Shown one piece after another: positions 1 through 13,374 of a stretch of 64,000 nt of DNA. A model generated the notes under the pieces. That model worked only from the letters and a program-made list of their open reading frames with translations. It did no database searches and had not been told where the DNA came from. This DNA is from Agelaius tricolor (Eukaryota > Chordata > Aves > Passeriformes > Icteridae): NCBI GenBank assembly GCA_023055355.1, contig JALJCS010000007.1, positions 4,514,001 through 4,578,000 on the forward strand, given 5' to 3'. The first letter of the stretch is position 1, and every line of letters starts with the position of its first letter. Position numbers and translations under genes: made by a program.

Positions 1-1431
1 GCAGCCACGTAGCAAAGTCAGCCCTGGAGCCTTCAGAAAGCCTCGGGCCAGAGTCAATGTTTGCTCCCTCTTTTGCCAAAGGCTGATAAAATAGCACCTT
101 TTTCCCCCTGGTCTCACTCCACCCTCAGAGTTCTTTCCTCATTCTTCATTTTGCCTCTTTCCCACTGCTCTCGCTGCCTTTTTTATGTCTAAGAGTATTT
201 TACAGAAAGGGCAGCTGGGGATGAATGTTCTAGACTTTTTTTTTTAAGAGTCCTTCTCTAACAGATGAAACCTGTGGGGTGTCATGGGGAGGGAAGTTGA
301 GGAAAACAAGCTAGATGGGGGAAAAAGATCTTATTCAAGTGAAAATTACAATTCACTGAATACAATTAATGTGTCATAATTAGGCCCTTTTGAAGGGAAT
401 CTGTTAAGACAGTAATTGCACTCTGCAATCCTTTTTTCCCCTCACCACTGCTTACTAATAATTTGATATTGTGAAAAACAAATTACTTGTAGATTTTCGT
501 CCTCTTTGCTCAGCTTGTGAGTACTAAAATTAGTTGATTTTATTTAGCTTTATGGTTGGCTTATTTTTGTACCTATTTACTAGCAAAATCTGCTATTAAA
601 CTAGATTGCAATGTGTTCAGGGAAAATGCTGGTCTCACATCTTAGTCTGGCCTTATTTTAAAAGAGGAAAGGTATTAAGGCTGCAGCAACACTTGGTAAG
701 CTTCTCCTCCCTAAATACAGAGAAGAATCCATCCTTAGGGATCCAAAACTGGCATTTTTGCTTTTAAGAAAAAGACATGACAAACTCAAGAACTGAGAGT
801 CACCTTTCCACTCGAGGGAGGGATTAAAGGCCAGCTCCTGCCATTTGACAGGGGAAAAATAATTGGATGCTTTTGTCAGCCATCTCTCAGATAATTCCTT
901 GATATTTGTGAGTGGATCTGCCTGTGAGAGTGGCTCTCAGCAGAGCACCTGGGAGCCCACCCAGTGCTCAGGCTCAGGTCAAGGCCAGATGTGAGAATTT
1001 TTTCACCACCCAGGCTCTTCTGCTTCCTACTTTGCTTCCATAAGAAGCTTCACACCAGAAAAGATCAGGATTTGGGGTTTCTACAGGAACAAAAGGCTTA
1101 CCTGCTTTGTCATCGTATGGGAGCTTGCGTCCTGCATGTGCCAACTTGAACATTTTATTGTGGCATTTGGGAAGAAAAGAATTTGAAGAATGCCATTGCC
1201 AGTGATAGTTCTGGTATAAAAAACAAAATACTGGAGTGTTTTGTTTTGACTGCAGGATTTGGATCTGTTTTCAAAATTGTGACTTTGTGAAATCCCGAGG
1301 GAGGTTTTTCCCTCACTTTTTTTATCTATGCAAATGGAAACTTTACTTCCAGAATTCCACTATGATACCTGTTGATACAGAAACCTTGACTGTCAGTGTC
1401 TGCAGTATAACAAATTAACAGCTGTGGCATC

Positions 1432-1558
1432 TTTTCAAGGCCAGGTTGGACAGGGCTTTTAGCAACCTGGTCTAGTGGAAGGTTCCCTGCCCATGGCAGG
1501 GGGTTGGAATGAAATGATTTTTAAGGTCCCTCCCAACCCAAACCATTCCATGATTCCA
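1432..1558 (+). mobile_element. CR1 LINE 3' end
   Basis: Contains GGCCAGGTTGGACAGGGCTT, CCCTGCCCATGGCAGGGG and the terminal AACCATTCCATGATTC, the CR1 sense tail. Confidence 0.85.
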
Positions 1559-2296
1559 GGATTCAAGCCAGAGCACACTCCACAGCAGCTTGAGCTGTTC
1601 AGGGCAGTATTACTGTGCTGCTTAAGCATGGCTTGGAAAGTGCTTTTATTCACTGTGCTGCCTGGTAGATGTCTGCTACAGGAAAGAGTGAAGCGTGAGG
1701 CGTGTCAGAAAAATGATTCATAAATTCTACCTTTTCTCTGACTAACGAGATTTTTATTTAATTCATTCATTTTTCTTCTCAGCCACTCTTGGGTTGCAAA
1801 TAAGACAGAGGAGTTCAAAGGTGGCCACACTTCCCAAAAGTCTGGGAGCTGCTGGGGCACTGTAACATCTGATGCAGTCAGAGTGCTTCAGCTTAACTGT
1901 CAGAGAATAATCTCCTCATTACTTCTCAGAAGCAAAGTCCTTCAGGGAATAACACAAACATTTCACATGATCCAAAGCACCAGATCTTTGCATTTGAACC
2001 GCTGAGATAAACCATGTGGGGGATGGGGAGAGTCCACAGAATTTCTCAGGAGCTGTGGTTATGAACGCTGCTGTGTGCTACATGTTCCAGCTAAAATTAA
2101 CTTCCATTTGCACTCTGCTGAGCCTTCAGGTTTACCTTGAATGACCTTTGGTCATTGGCAAGTGACCAGATGCAGCTTTTTGTCCAGGTTTGGGAGCTTT
2201 TCTCCGTGGCAGCTTTGCACAACAGCATTTGAAGTTGCCAGCGGGCAAAATTCCACAATTCCAGTGCCCTGAGCACCATCAGCTCCAGTGGTGTGA

Positions 2297-2350
2297 ATAG
2301 AACGGTTTGGGTTGAAAAGGATCTTCCAGACCATCCAATTCCAGCTCCTA
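2297..2350 (-). mobile_element. Short CR1-like tail
   Basis: ACGGTTTGGGTTGAAAAGGA followed by TCTTCCAGACCATCCAATTCC resembles the antisense CR1 3' end. It is very short and diverged. Confidence 0.4.
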
Positions 2351-4499
2351 TCACACATCCATCATCACACAGTGGGATGTAAGCCCTGGCCAGAGCAGAA
2401 GGAAGCTTATTCCTGCACTGGAATTGTTGCTGTGTGGAGGAATGGTTGTGGGGAGCTGCTGTTATGGCGTGCCCTGGCAGACTTTATCAACCCGAGAGCA
2501 CAACAAAGTCTTTTAACTTCCTGCCCTACAAACTCAATCTGGTATCTGGAAATGAAGCTGTGTTCCTGCATGCCTCTGTGTTCTCCTGTGTAATCAAGAT
2601 TTTTATAGTGGAACTTGGTTAACAATTGTAATGATGTATGAGCCACGGGCAAAGCTGGTTCATTTCCCAGAGCTGCTGCCTCTCCAGTATTAGCCAGGGG
2701 AAAGAGGAAAGTATGAATGTCTGAGAAGGAGAGAGAGAAATAAACTACTCCAATAGCAGGGGAGGAACAGTGCTGCTGTTCTCTAACAGTGCTGCTTTCA
2801 AAAAAGAGAATTTTTTTTTAAAGTATATCATATTTCACTTGAGAATCGAAACTGCCTTTTAAATTGTCCTGCTAAATTTTAAGTAGAAACATTAGAACAA
2901 ATATGAATAAAAAGCATGATTCTTATTTTTAATTAATCAAACACATCATTATAACATTGGTTAACAGCTTCTTTTTTTTTTTCTTTATTTCCCTCCCCCC
3001 CCCCAATCAAATAGTCCTTCCTGCTAATGTGGAGCATAAAGCTGATTTCTGTTTGTGCCTTTGAACTCCCTTGTATAATTCCAAGGAACACCCATGATGA
3101 CAATCAAACTCTGCATGGCAATATCCTAAATAGGTCAGGTGCAATGGGGAGCCTTCCATCTGTTGTATTCCCTTTATTAATTGCCAGGGAAATAAAACCA
3201 CTGGAGTTGCATCACCTTGTTTGTGCTCTGGGACCTGGGACTCCCTGTGCCCATTCCTGTGGCCACCAAAGATGGCACAGAGCAGTGGGAAGCTGCCTGG
3301 CCTTCCCCATAGGTGTGGCACAACTTTCCTAGCTGGAAACACGATCACAATAAGCAAATTCCAGTCTTTGTGCCTGACACAGATGAACCTGTGGGTTTTA
3401 TCCTGATCTTTCCCTCCTTCCCTTCCCTCGCCTGCCCTGGCAGATCCAGTCATGTCCCTTTCCCATCCTGCCAGCCCAGCAGGTGTGTGAGAGTGTGGGA
3501 TGGTGCCAGTTTCTGGGCAGAAAGGCAGGAAAGAGGTGGGAGCTGCTGTGACAGGTGAGGAAGAGGCAGTTCAAGAGGGTGAGATTGGCTTTTCAGGCTG
3601 ACACAACCCAGATCTCGTGTTAAATAAAGTCTGGCAGTGCTGCAAACCAGGCCTGAGGAAGAAGCCATGGCATTTTTATAGCAGAGGCCATGCCTTGAAG
3701 TACAGGGAGCTCATAGCTGGATTTCCAAGGTGTGTGCTTGTTTATTTGCCTCCCCATACCCAATTATCCCAGCTAATCCAGGGATCTCATTGGGTGACCA
3801 TGGCATTGTCTGTACTTTCCTGGCCTCCAGGAGGAACAGGCTGCTTTCAGAGCCCTGAACTTGTCTTAATCAGCAATCTAGGTGTTCCCATGCCATCATA
3901 TCCACCGACTTCCACGTTTTGGCAAGGTTGGTTGCTTTGCTGTTGTGGTGAGCAGATAACCCAGGGAAAACCCAGAGAAAACTTCTGCACTTTGGGTTTG
4001 TTGGAACATTTTAGGAGAACAGACTGGAAAATGTCTCTAAGCATTCAGTGTCCTTGAAGAGGAGCACCAAAAAAAAGCATGAGGAGGAATTCCTGAAAGC
4101 AGGCAGCAAGTGCAGCAAGGAGGATGTTCTAATGAGTGGTGCCCCACAGAGTGGGGATGGAAGCACTGCTGGGAAAAGCTCATTCCAAGGAGAAGGGATA
4201 GACTTGATGAGTCAGGGCTGTCCTGCTTTCACCTCTCCTCCTCACAGCTCTCCAGGCTCTGAAAAACCTTTGCTAACAAACACTCATCTCCAAAACTAAC
4301 ATCTTGACAGGGGGGAAAAAAGCCTGGAAAGAATCGTGTCACTACAAGAGTGAGGTGAAGGGGGGAGGAGAGGTGAGAGGTCAGACCTGGCATGCAGCCT
4401 TCTGAAAAAGTTGATTTTTCTCACTGCTGTCCTGCAAGTCTCATTTTCTTTCTATTTGCCTCCAAAATGTGGCATGTTTTCAGTGTTACTCATTACCTT

Positions 4500-4785
4500 C
4501 AAATCAAAGAATTATTGAAAGGCTTGGGTCAGAAGAGAACTTCAAGATCATCTTGTTCCAACCCCCTGTCATGGCAGGGACACCTCCTACTGTCCCAGGC
4601 TGCTCCAAGCCCCAGTGTCCAACCTGGCTTTGGGCACTGCCAGGGATCCAGGGGCAGCCACAGCTGCTCTGGGCACCCTGTGCCAGGGCCCTTCTATCCT
4701 CCCAGGGAAATTTTCCCTAATGTCCCATCTAACTCAACTCTCTTCCAGTTTGAAGCCATTCCCCATGTTCTTGTAAATAACATCC
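4500..4785 (-). mobile_element. CR1 LINE 3' fragment
   Basis: Antisense CR1 tail: TTCCAACCCCCTGTCATGGC, CAGGCTGCTCCAAGCCCCAG, and CCATTCCCCATGTTCTTG at the far end. Confidence 0.85.
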
Positions 4786-5915
4786 CTAAAAACCAAACCA
4801 AAACAAAAAACCTTCTTAAGTACTGAAGGAGCAGCTTTGGCCCTTGGTTTCACATCTCCAATGCCATTCGAAAGCCAGGATCTTGTTTAAAATTGACTTT
4901 GAAGTTCAGATCTTTGGTATGAGGGAGGAGTTTTGAAAAAAGGTGGGAAGACAGGAGTGGGACTGAACCTCTCCTGCAGGGTTTCTGCCTGCTGCTGAAG
5001 GACAGGGGGATTGTGCTGTCTTTGGCAGAAGGGAGATCACAAAAAAACAGCAGTGCTCATGAGGCTAAGGATGCCTCCTAGCCTAAGCTCAAGAGCATAA
5101 GGAATGGGCTTCATTCCCCTGATGAATTTTGTTATTTCCAGATGGCACAGTAAACATGGGCAGTGACTCACCTACAGGGTGAGGAAGGTTTAATAATTTG
5201 TCACTTCAAGCCTTCTTGAGTTTGCCTAGCTTGGCTCTGTGCATATGTGTAAAACTGTTTTGGTTTTACTGCAGTTGATTTAGTTTCAAAACAACCTTTT
5301 TTCTTTTCTTCTTTTTTTTTTTTTTATTTTTAACTGTAGGACTTCTGAAGCTAGGTAGAGAAGAAGAGTTAAAAATGCTTTTTTTTTTTTTATTTGACAG
5401 CAGTTTCACTGAGTCTAATGAGCAATAGAGAAAAAGAAAAGAATGACCTGACAAAATAAATCGGAAGCTAATTTTGGAGAGCAAAAGCCTCGGAAAATTG
5501 AAATTCTGAACTGAATGCAGCTTCTAACTGTAATCATTCACTGGGTATAATACATTAATGTAGGCTTACTGATTTCATTTCCTTAACCCAAGGAAAAAAA
5601 AAAGGCAAAAACCCTCCTTTATATTGTATTCTGAAAGGTAATGTAGTAGCATGATTTCTCCTTTTTTTTTGTGACTCTCTTAAAAAAGCCCAACCTTTAA
5701 AATTCTTTGACATGATTATACTTTATAGAAAGATCACGCTCTAAGTCGTGCTGGCGAGCAGAAGAGCCACAGAGACATTTAACCTCAGACAGTGCCTTAT
5801 TTACTGTGGAGCTGGAGGCTCTCCCCCTCCTCAGGTCCTCCCACAGCATCCTTAGCTCCATCTGGTGTCCCAAAGAGCTCAAAATCCTGCTGGACAGTGC
5901 CCAGCAGGTCTGCCC

Positions 5916-6934
5916 TGTGGCGGTGACATCTCCAGTCTCGTGTTGCTGAAATGGCTCCCGAGCTATTAAAGAATCTTTTTTCCCAGCCCAGAGACTGAAG
6001 AAGAAGTTGAGATTCCTCAGCTCTGGTTCTCAAGGTTGTTTATTTTCTCTTATCTATCACATTCTTTCTCTGACCTGCTGAGGTCTGTCCAGCAGGTTGG
6101 GTTGTGGCACAGTCCCTGCCCTTGGGGTGGTGTTGGCTTTTTATACTAAAAAAACTATGTGTACTTGATTTACAATAATTTCCCAATACCCATCACCTAT
6201 GTTAGACAGTTTGTCTCTACCCTAAACCAATCCAAAAGTGTCACCATCACAGCAGAAGATGGAGTGTGGTGGTGTTCACAGGGGTCTTAGGTTGAGGGAA
6301 GAGATGAGGATCTGACTCCATGTTTCAGAAGGCTGATTTATTATTTTATGATATATATTACATTAAAACTATACTAAAAGAGTAGAAGAAAGGATTTCAT
6401 CAGAAGGCTAGCTAAGAATAGAATAGGAAAGAATGAATAACAAAGGTTTGTGGCTTGGACTCTCTGTCTGAGCCAAATGGGCTGTGATTGGCCATTAATT
6501 ACAAACATCTAACATGGGCCAATCCCAGATGCACCTGTTGCATTCCACAGCAGCAGATAACCATTGGTTACATTTTGTTCCTGAGGCCTCTCAGCTTCTC
6601 AGGAGAAAAAATCCTAAGGAAAGGATTTTTCATAAAATATGTCCGTGACAATGGAGGACAAGAAGAAGAAGGAGAGGACACACCCAGATTCCTCCATCTT
6701 GCCTCCTGAACCCCCATTCTAAATCCCCAAAATTCTACTTTTTCACCCTGTGATAAATTCACTGTCATTCTGCTCAAACCCTTGTGGCTTGTAAATCCTC
6801 ACACAAGGTTGGTAATTGTTTCCATGGGTTAAAATCAAAGGCACAGGTGTCTTTGACTCCGTGCCAAGGTCTCTGAGCCCCTGCCAGGGTCTCAGCCATC
6901 CAGGGCAGCCAGAGGAATGTCCTGGGTTCTGACA
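5916..6934 (-). mobile_element. LTR family C, copy 1, split by LTR family B
   Basis: Matches the copy at 33582-34204 in reverse, in two parts (about 5916-6264 and 6657-6934). Shared landmarks are the CATCTTCTGCTGTGATG-type segment, the TTTATCACAGGGTG segment and the terminal GAACCCAGGACA. The left boundary is approximate and no clean target duplication was found. BACE2 intron 1, antisense. Confidence 0.75.
6265..6650 (-). mobile_element. LTR family B, copy 1, nested in LTR family C
   Basis: 386 bp; the sense strand starts TGTCACGGACATATTTTATG. It has a perfect 6-bp target-site duplication ATGGAG (6259-6264 and 6651-6656). The flanking sequence on both sides is one continuous LTR-C copy, so it inserted into that older element. 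It lies in BACE2 intron 1, antisense. Confidence 0.9.
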
Positions 6935-9900
6935 GTGACTCTCTCTGGTTTCCAAATGAGAAAGAGTTTTATGCTGAGAAGGAGCCAGTGGAATGGGTGA
7001 TGCCACTCACAAGCACATCTGCAAGAGTTAAGCTCTTTTTTAGCTATGGAATTATTGAATTAATATCTGTGTCTCCAGCACCTTAAGTCACCCTGTTCTC
7101 CAGGGAGGGAGGGGTGAGCTCTGGATGAGACTCCTGCTAATTTAGGACACAGGGCTTAGACTTAGGCTGTCTCTAAACCCAGGCTGCGTGGGCACTGGGA
7201 TTCCTCTCGAGGCTTGCAGTTAAATGTGAGAGTTGCTCCCAGTGGCATTTGGCTTACAGCCTCCCTGTCTCATCAGTGCTGTGCTGTAATTACCAGGAAA
7301 TTGATTAATTTAGTTCTCTTACACCTACTAACAGGTGGAAACAGGCTTTTGGATTTAACAAGAGCTTTGTGTGCACTTGAGTGCAAATAGCTGATGCCTC
7401 ATGCACTCCTTCTTGAATTTCGGAGTGTGGGGGTTTTGTTCATCCTCCATTTGTCTAGGCACTCATTATCTTTCCATTCAAGAATGTGTGTGGTGTAAGC
7501 ACAGCAGATATACAGATTTTCCTCGCTCACATTTGGGAGGATTTCTGCTGCTCTCAGTCAGCACTAACTCTGCTTCTGCTTAAGGGTTGGTGGCTGATGA
7601 AGGCATCTCTTGGCTTCCATGCAACCCCTTCCTTCTGAAAGGTTTGGCTCCCTGGGGGCCTCTGTGGCACCCCTACACCTCTTAAAAGACTGTCACACTT
7701 TTCCTTTGTCTTCTCAAGCCATTTAAAGCCTGTCAACGCTTATTTGCAGGTGAATTTTTTTTTCTACACCTCTAGATTACTGTTATTACTCTGTAATTAG
7801 TGCAAATTTTCCTTAAAACTCAATGCTTAGAGCAGAACATGAGTTCAGCTGCAGCTGGTTTATGTGAACTCCAGGACTGCTTCACACACCTGGTTTTGTC
7901 TGCTATAGGGTGTGAGTTGGGAGAGAGACTCGTTTCTGGGGGGAGAAAAAATAAAAAAGAGGGAAAAAAAGGTTAATCTCTTCTGAAAAGGCAATGAGAC
8001 AAAATTGCTACGATTCACACAGCTCTAAGATAAGCAAGTAATGGCTCATGTTCAACAGCAAAGCATGTTCATATAGCATGAATAGGATGGATGTGTTGTA
8101 TGATAAATCTAGACACAGCAAATAAATTTCAGCCTGAAAAATAAGATAGCACATGAGATGGCATGTGCAGAAAGAATGCTAATGTTTAGGGAACCGAGGG
8201 CATTGGCAGGAAGGAGAGCGTAGAAATGAAGAATAGATATTTTGTTTTGTTACCAGGATTGATTGGCTGACTATTTTTTTTTGTCTTTAAACCATAATAG
8301 CCTTCCCTTATTGTCAAAATGATAATATATATAAAGCACTTCCTGTAATATTTTTCTTGAAAATGACTATTCATCAGTCCCACAGTCAGATGCTCATATT
8401 TCAACTCACAATTTAGTTTAGCAAGTTTATACTTCAGAGCAATCTGTCATTTTAGCATTTGTGGTTTTTATACAAATCTCCACTACAGAAGCATGCAGTG
8501 CTCTTAAACACGGATAGATTGGCTAATCCAGATAGTACTTTGTAATCTTCTGGCAAAGAAAGAGATTATTGCTTTCCAGGCAGGAAAAAAGAAATATTCC
8601 TTCCAGTCTAGCAGTGCAGATCATGGAGAGATGGAGGGGGAAAACCCTTGGTCTTCTGCTGGGCCCAGTGAGGGCGTGAGAGTGCTTGGGAATGGATGTT
8701 TTAAGTGGCTGGGGAAGAGAGGGAATGTGAAGATAGGCAGTAAATGTAAATCCAGGTCCTGGCACCACCTGGGAATGCAGTGAGGGGAAAGGCAGCAAAG
8801 GCCAAAGCCTCTCTGGAGAGCTTGGTGTGCTGCTGGCACTGGTTCCTCCTGTTACCTCCCCAGACTGCAAACACAGCACAGTTTCTGTGACAAACTTCTG
8901 CTGTTGTGAAGGCAGGAGCTATCTTTGGTGAGAAACTTGACCTTCTGGTTTGCCCACGTTTTCGTGCAGCAATAAATCACCTTCCTTTGCATCCCCAGCC
9001 AAACGTGGGCACCACCTGCTGAACAAACGTCATTAGAAAATTAATCTCATTCTTTTTTTTTTTTTTTTTCCTTTGCTCACAATGCCTCTCTTATCTTGGC
9101 TGCATGGGTGAACCCTTCTTGTGACCGTGGGAGGGGTTTTTTTGGAGGTAGGAGCAGATAGCTCTGTTTTCTCTGGTGAGGTGACTTCACTCGGGGCAGC
9201 ACTGGAAATACCCCTCCTGGACTTGGTGTAAAATGTGGGTCTGGCTTCCTCCTCCTCCTTCTCTGAGGTGAAGTATGACTCCATCCAAGCTGCAGAGGAT
9301 CATTTGGCTTTGGGGTGAGCTGTTCCTCCCGTGCAGGGACTGCTTGTGAGCAGTGAGAAACGGGAGAGTCCATCCCTGCCCCAGTGTTCATGGGCAGGGT
9401 GCCAGTCCAACAAATTTACCAGTTTTTGTTTACAGCCTTACCTTTTAAACAAAGTGCACAATATTCTGCAAGCAGAAATCTGTCATTGTGGAGGCTTTTC
9501 AGGTTTATGTCTGACTTTGCAGTCTTCTACATCCAGAAATGTTCCAAAAATTTCTCTTAACTCATCTTTTAAATTGCTTTTATTTCTGCATCTTCAGAGG
9601 AACAGATGAAGAATCTATATTAAAGCCTAGCCTTCTGATACTTTTATTTTTTTATTGCAAAGTAGTTTTATTGGCTGTAAATGCTAACTCTAAGTAACAC
9701 AGGGGAGAAAAAACCCATACAGAATGTCTGTGCTTAAAAAGCCTCTGTATATTGTAACATTACTAATTTGTAGAAACAAATTGCTGAAATAACCTGACTG
9801 ACAGTCAGTGCCAATAATAACATGTAATAACTGTGGGCAAACACAGCATATAGTTACTGGTGTTTTCTTTACTGTGTGATGGTTGTAAGCAATTCTTGCC

Positions 9901-10557
9901 AGATGGGCTGATAATGTAATTAGGAATCATTGTGTTAAATGAGGCAGCATTTAAATTGCCAACTAATTTTCCTATCTATTAACCAGCTTGAAAAAGAAGA
10001 GCTGTTACCCAAATAATTTCTAGCTGCTAATCCCTAACAAGAAGCAGCACTTCTTTGAATTTTCTTTTTTTTTTTTTTTTTTTTTGAAGCACTGTCTAGC
10101 AGATTATTTTCTGGAGGGTTTATTATGTATGGGACAAAATAAGAAAGAGAATTAAGAGATGGTACAAGCTCAGGGCTGAGATGGTGTGGACTTCTACATC
10201 TACATTGTGATGTGTGGTAACAAGCTCCTGAGCAGGTAATGGGATAATTCTTATTTCTGCTCTCTGCTGCATGGGGATAAAAACTTTTTTACTCTGTCAT
10301 AGTTCACTGTGTGACATGCTCCAGCAAGCATATAGAATTACAAACTCTATTTTAAGTGGGTGCTTTGGGAGAAATCATGAAAGTATGAAAAGATTTTGAG
10401 TGGCACATGAATGCTACTGGTGTGGAATGGTTGTGCTCTTTACTGAGGACAAGAGAAAAGGGTGCCCTTGGGTGGAGTTAAAATCCCAGAGGGGGCATGA
10501 TGGCTTGTAGTTTTCATCCTGAAAAGAGATATCATTGCTAAAAGACAGTAGCTTTAG

Positions 10558-10845
10558 ATTTGATATTATATTAAGAAATAATTCTTCCTTCTGAGGGTGG
10601 GCAGCCCTGGCACAGGGTGCCCAGAGAAGTTTTGGATGCCCCTGGATCCCTGGAATTGTCCAAAGCCAGGTTGGACACTGGGGCTGGAGCAGCCTGGGAC
10701 AGTGGGAGGGGTCCCTGCCATGGCAGGGGTGGCTCTGGATGGGCTTTGTGGTCCTTTCCAACCCACACCTGTGGATTTGGGTTGGAAAGGACCTGTGTTC
10801 TTTGACCTGGAATTCTGTGGTTCTCTGAATTCTTACAAAGAAAGA
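10558..10845 (+). mobile_element. CR1 LINE 3' fragment with inverted tail
   Basis: Sense CR1: AATTCTTCCTTCTGAGGGTG, CAGGTTGGACACTGGGGCTG and GGTCCTTTCCAACCCA, then the same tail motif inverted at 10778-10793. Confidence 0.85.
10750..10793. repeat. Perfect 16-bp inverted repeat at a CR1 3' end
   Basis: Arms GGTCCTTTCCAACCCA (10750-10765) and TGGGTTGGAAAGGACC (10778-10793) around a 12-base loop. The arms are the typical CR1 3'-end motif in sense and then antisense, so two CR1 tails may be joined head to head. Confidence 0.9.
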
Positions 10846-11067
10846 GAATTCCTCTTTGCTCTGCTGCCTTGTGAAGGAAACTATCAATTATCACTAAAGT
10901 TTTTACTGAGCCCCAGAGTAAATGTAAGGCTGAATGAGATTGTTTACTGTATTTATGGCCCTATGTGTGCAAATCCTATTCCTTTTTTTTTCCCCACTCC
11001 CTATGCTTCAGCTGAAGCAGGAATGAAGACCCAAATGCATTTCTGCAGTCTGGCTTTTTCAGAATAA

Positions 11068-11360
11068 TGGAATAGTTAAGGCTGAGAAAACCCTTTCAGA
11101 TCAAGTCCAACCATCAACCCAGCATCACCACCACCATGTTCTCCAATAAATTATTTTCTCAAGTGCCATATCCACATGGTTTTTTAACAATTCCAGGCAT
11201 GATGACTTTTCCACTTCCCTGATCAGTTTGGTCAAGTGGTTTACAACAATTTTTGAGGAAAAATTTTCCCTAATACCCAGCCCAAACCTCCCCTGGTGCA
11301 GCCCCTCATCCTGCCACTTGTTATCTGGGAGAAAAGACTGACACCAGCTCACTCCAACCT
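11068..11360 (-). mobile_element. Diverged CR1 LINE 3' fragment
   Basis: Antisense CR1-like order: CAGATCAAGTCCAACC, AAAATTTTCCCTAATACCCA, CCCTGGTGCAGCCCCTCATC. More diverged than the other copies. BACE2 intron 1. Confidence 0.7.
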
Positions 11361-12596
11361 GCTTTTAAGTAGCTGTAGAGGGTTAGCCAGCTCAGTGGTG
11401 GAACTTTATTGCTTGACCTAAAAGGATTGGTCAGACCCAGGTACCTGGAAAAAAAAAAATACAGTGGATTTTTCTATGGACCAGTCTTTTAGTGGGGATG
11501 ATGAAGAGTATCCCTACTTCAGAGTGGGTGACCTGGGGAATTACATGCAAAGCAGCAGGTTTGCAGGCAAGCCCGAAGATTCCATGCCTGGAAAAGGCTG
11601 TGGATGCTAAATCAGGCAGCTGCTGCAAACAAATCCATTTTGCACTTTCAGCCTGTGGGATTTGTTTTTGTATATTTTTCTAGAAGTTACCATAACCTCC
11701 CAACCTCAAACTAAAACAGGGAAGAGGAACTTCAAAGTCTGAGCAGGTGTGTACCAGAACAGAGGCAACTTCTGGGGATAGGAGCAACCTCTCTGCAACA
11801 AAAAATGAATAATTGCTGCTCTCACTTTCCCTTGAAAATGTGAAGGAAGTCACTTTCTGAATGCATGGTGGATAACTGCAAATTGTTTTATGCCAGGCAG
11901 TTAAATGAGGCATGAATAACAGCCAGTCCAGTGTGGATGTGTCATATTGACATCACCTGCTGAACCAGGGCAGGTGCCTGAACCACAGACAGCCAAAGTG
12001 AAAAAATGATAACACATCGATAAGAAATTTTTGGGTTTTTTTCTGGTAGCAAAATACAACAATATTTAGCAATGGAAGGCTTAAAAATATTAAAGACAGT
12101 GGTAAGGTAAATTATTGAAGCTGTGTAGCATACAGTAAGTGCTATTTGATGCTGCTGTTGAATCAAGCACTGGAAAGTTTAAGGGATCCTTGAAGTATTG
12201 ACAAAGTGTTTGACTTCCATTTGAAAGAAATCATTGGGACTGGGGAATTTTTAGTGTCTCTACCCCTTCAGAATAGAAAAAAATGTAAACTGTATGACCT
12301 CTGAGGCTTCTGCTTTCAGTGTTCATGACTTTCAGTAAACAAGTTTGGATTTGCTTCTTTTTATAACCACAAACTAATGGCATCCAGATAGTGTCAGACT
12401 CCCTCTGTGAGTCTGTCATGGCAGAGGTGGATGTTCCTGTCTTGCTTACTGTAAAATAGGGATCTTTATGAGCCTCCTGTTAATAATAACAGCTCTATTT
12501 GCATATAGGAAAGGCAGACAGCAAAATAATCTCCAGGTACTTTACTAGGTGCAGATCTCGTGTGCCACAGCTGCGGTTGAGGTGACCTTTAGGGGG

Positions 12597-13207
12597 TGTG
12601 AAAAACGCCAATCACTTGTTTTTAAAATTTTAAAAGTTTAATAGTAATAAAATGGTTATAAAAATAGTAATACAATTAGAGTAATAATAATTTGGACAAT
12701 TTGAATTAGGACAATATGAGGCAATAAAGACAAAGAGTTACAGACGTCTGGGTACCTTTTTCTGGGCAGCACAAACCCGAGAAAGGACCCACGTTAACAG
12801 AGGATTAACCCTTAAAAGCAATAGCCTGTTGCGTATTCATACACTTCGTACATGATGCATAAATTCCATTCAAACACAGGATTCTCTCTGGTAATCGTCA
12901 ACTTCTTCCTCCGAATCCTAACAGCACCTTCGAGGTGGGAAGAAGTTCGTTTCTTCTGATAATGGGGCAATAAATTCTTTTTCTCTGGCAGATTCAGGTG
13001 TCCTGTGGCTGCTGTCTCACTGCAAGACCTTTCTTTAAAAAAAGTATCCTACATAGCATCGTTTCTATTTTAACATTTTTTATAACCTAAAACTATATTT
13101 AACACACTGCTGAAGAGAATTAATACAGATTTACTTTCTAACACAACACATATAATATTCATGTTAATATTTGTGGAAAGCAAATCATAAAATACGCATC
13201 TTTCACA
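12597..13207. mobile_element. LTR family D (solo LTR)
   Basis: 611 bp from TGTGAAAAACGCCAATCAC to ACGCATCTTTCACA, TG...CA with 7-bp inverted ends (TGTGAAA/TTTCACA). Flanks GGGGG and GGGGA fit a 4- or 5-bp target duplication. I recognise the sequence as a common passerine LTR but do not assign a database name. Orientation is left open. BACE2 intron 1. Confidence 0.8.
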
Positions 13208-13374
13208 GGGGAAGAAACAATTTGGTGCATTTGCTCTTAGTGTCTGTTGTGTGGGTCTGAAATTGAACTTGGAAACCACAAAAAAAAAATCCCCAGAAAA
13301 GGCTTTGCCTCTTCCAAAAGCAAAAGGAAAGTAGTTTTTCATTGGTTTTAATGCTAATATCTGATCTAAACCTG

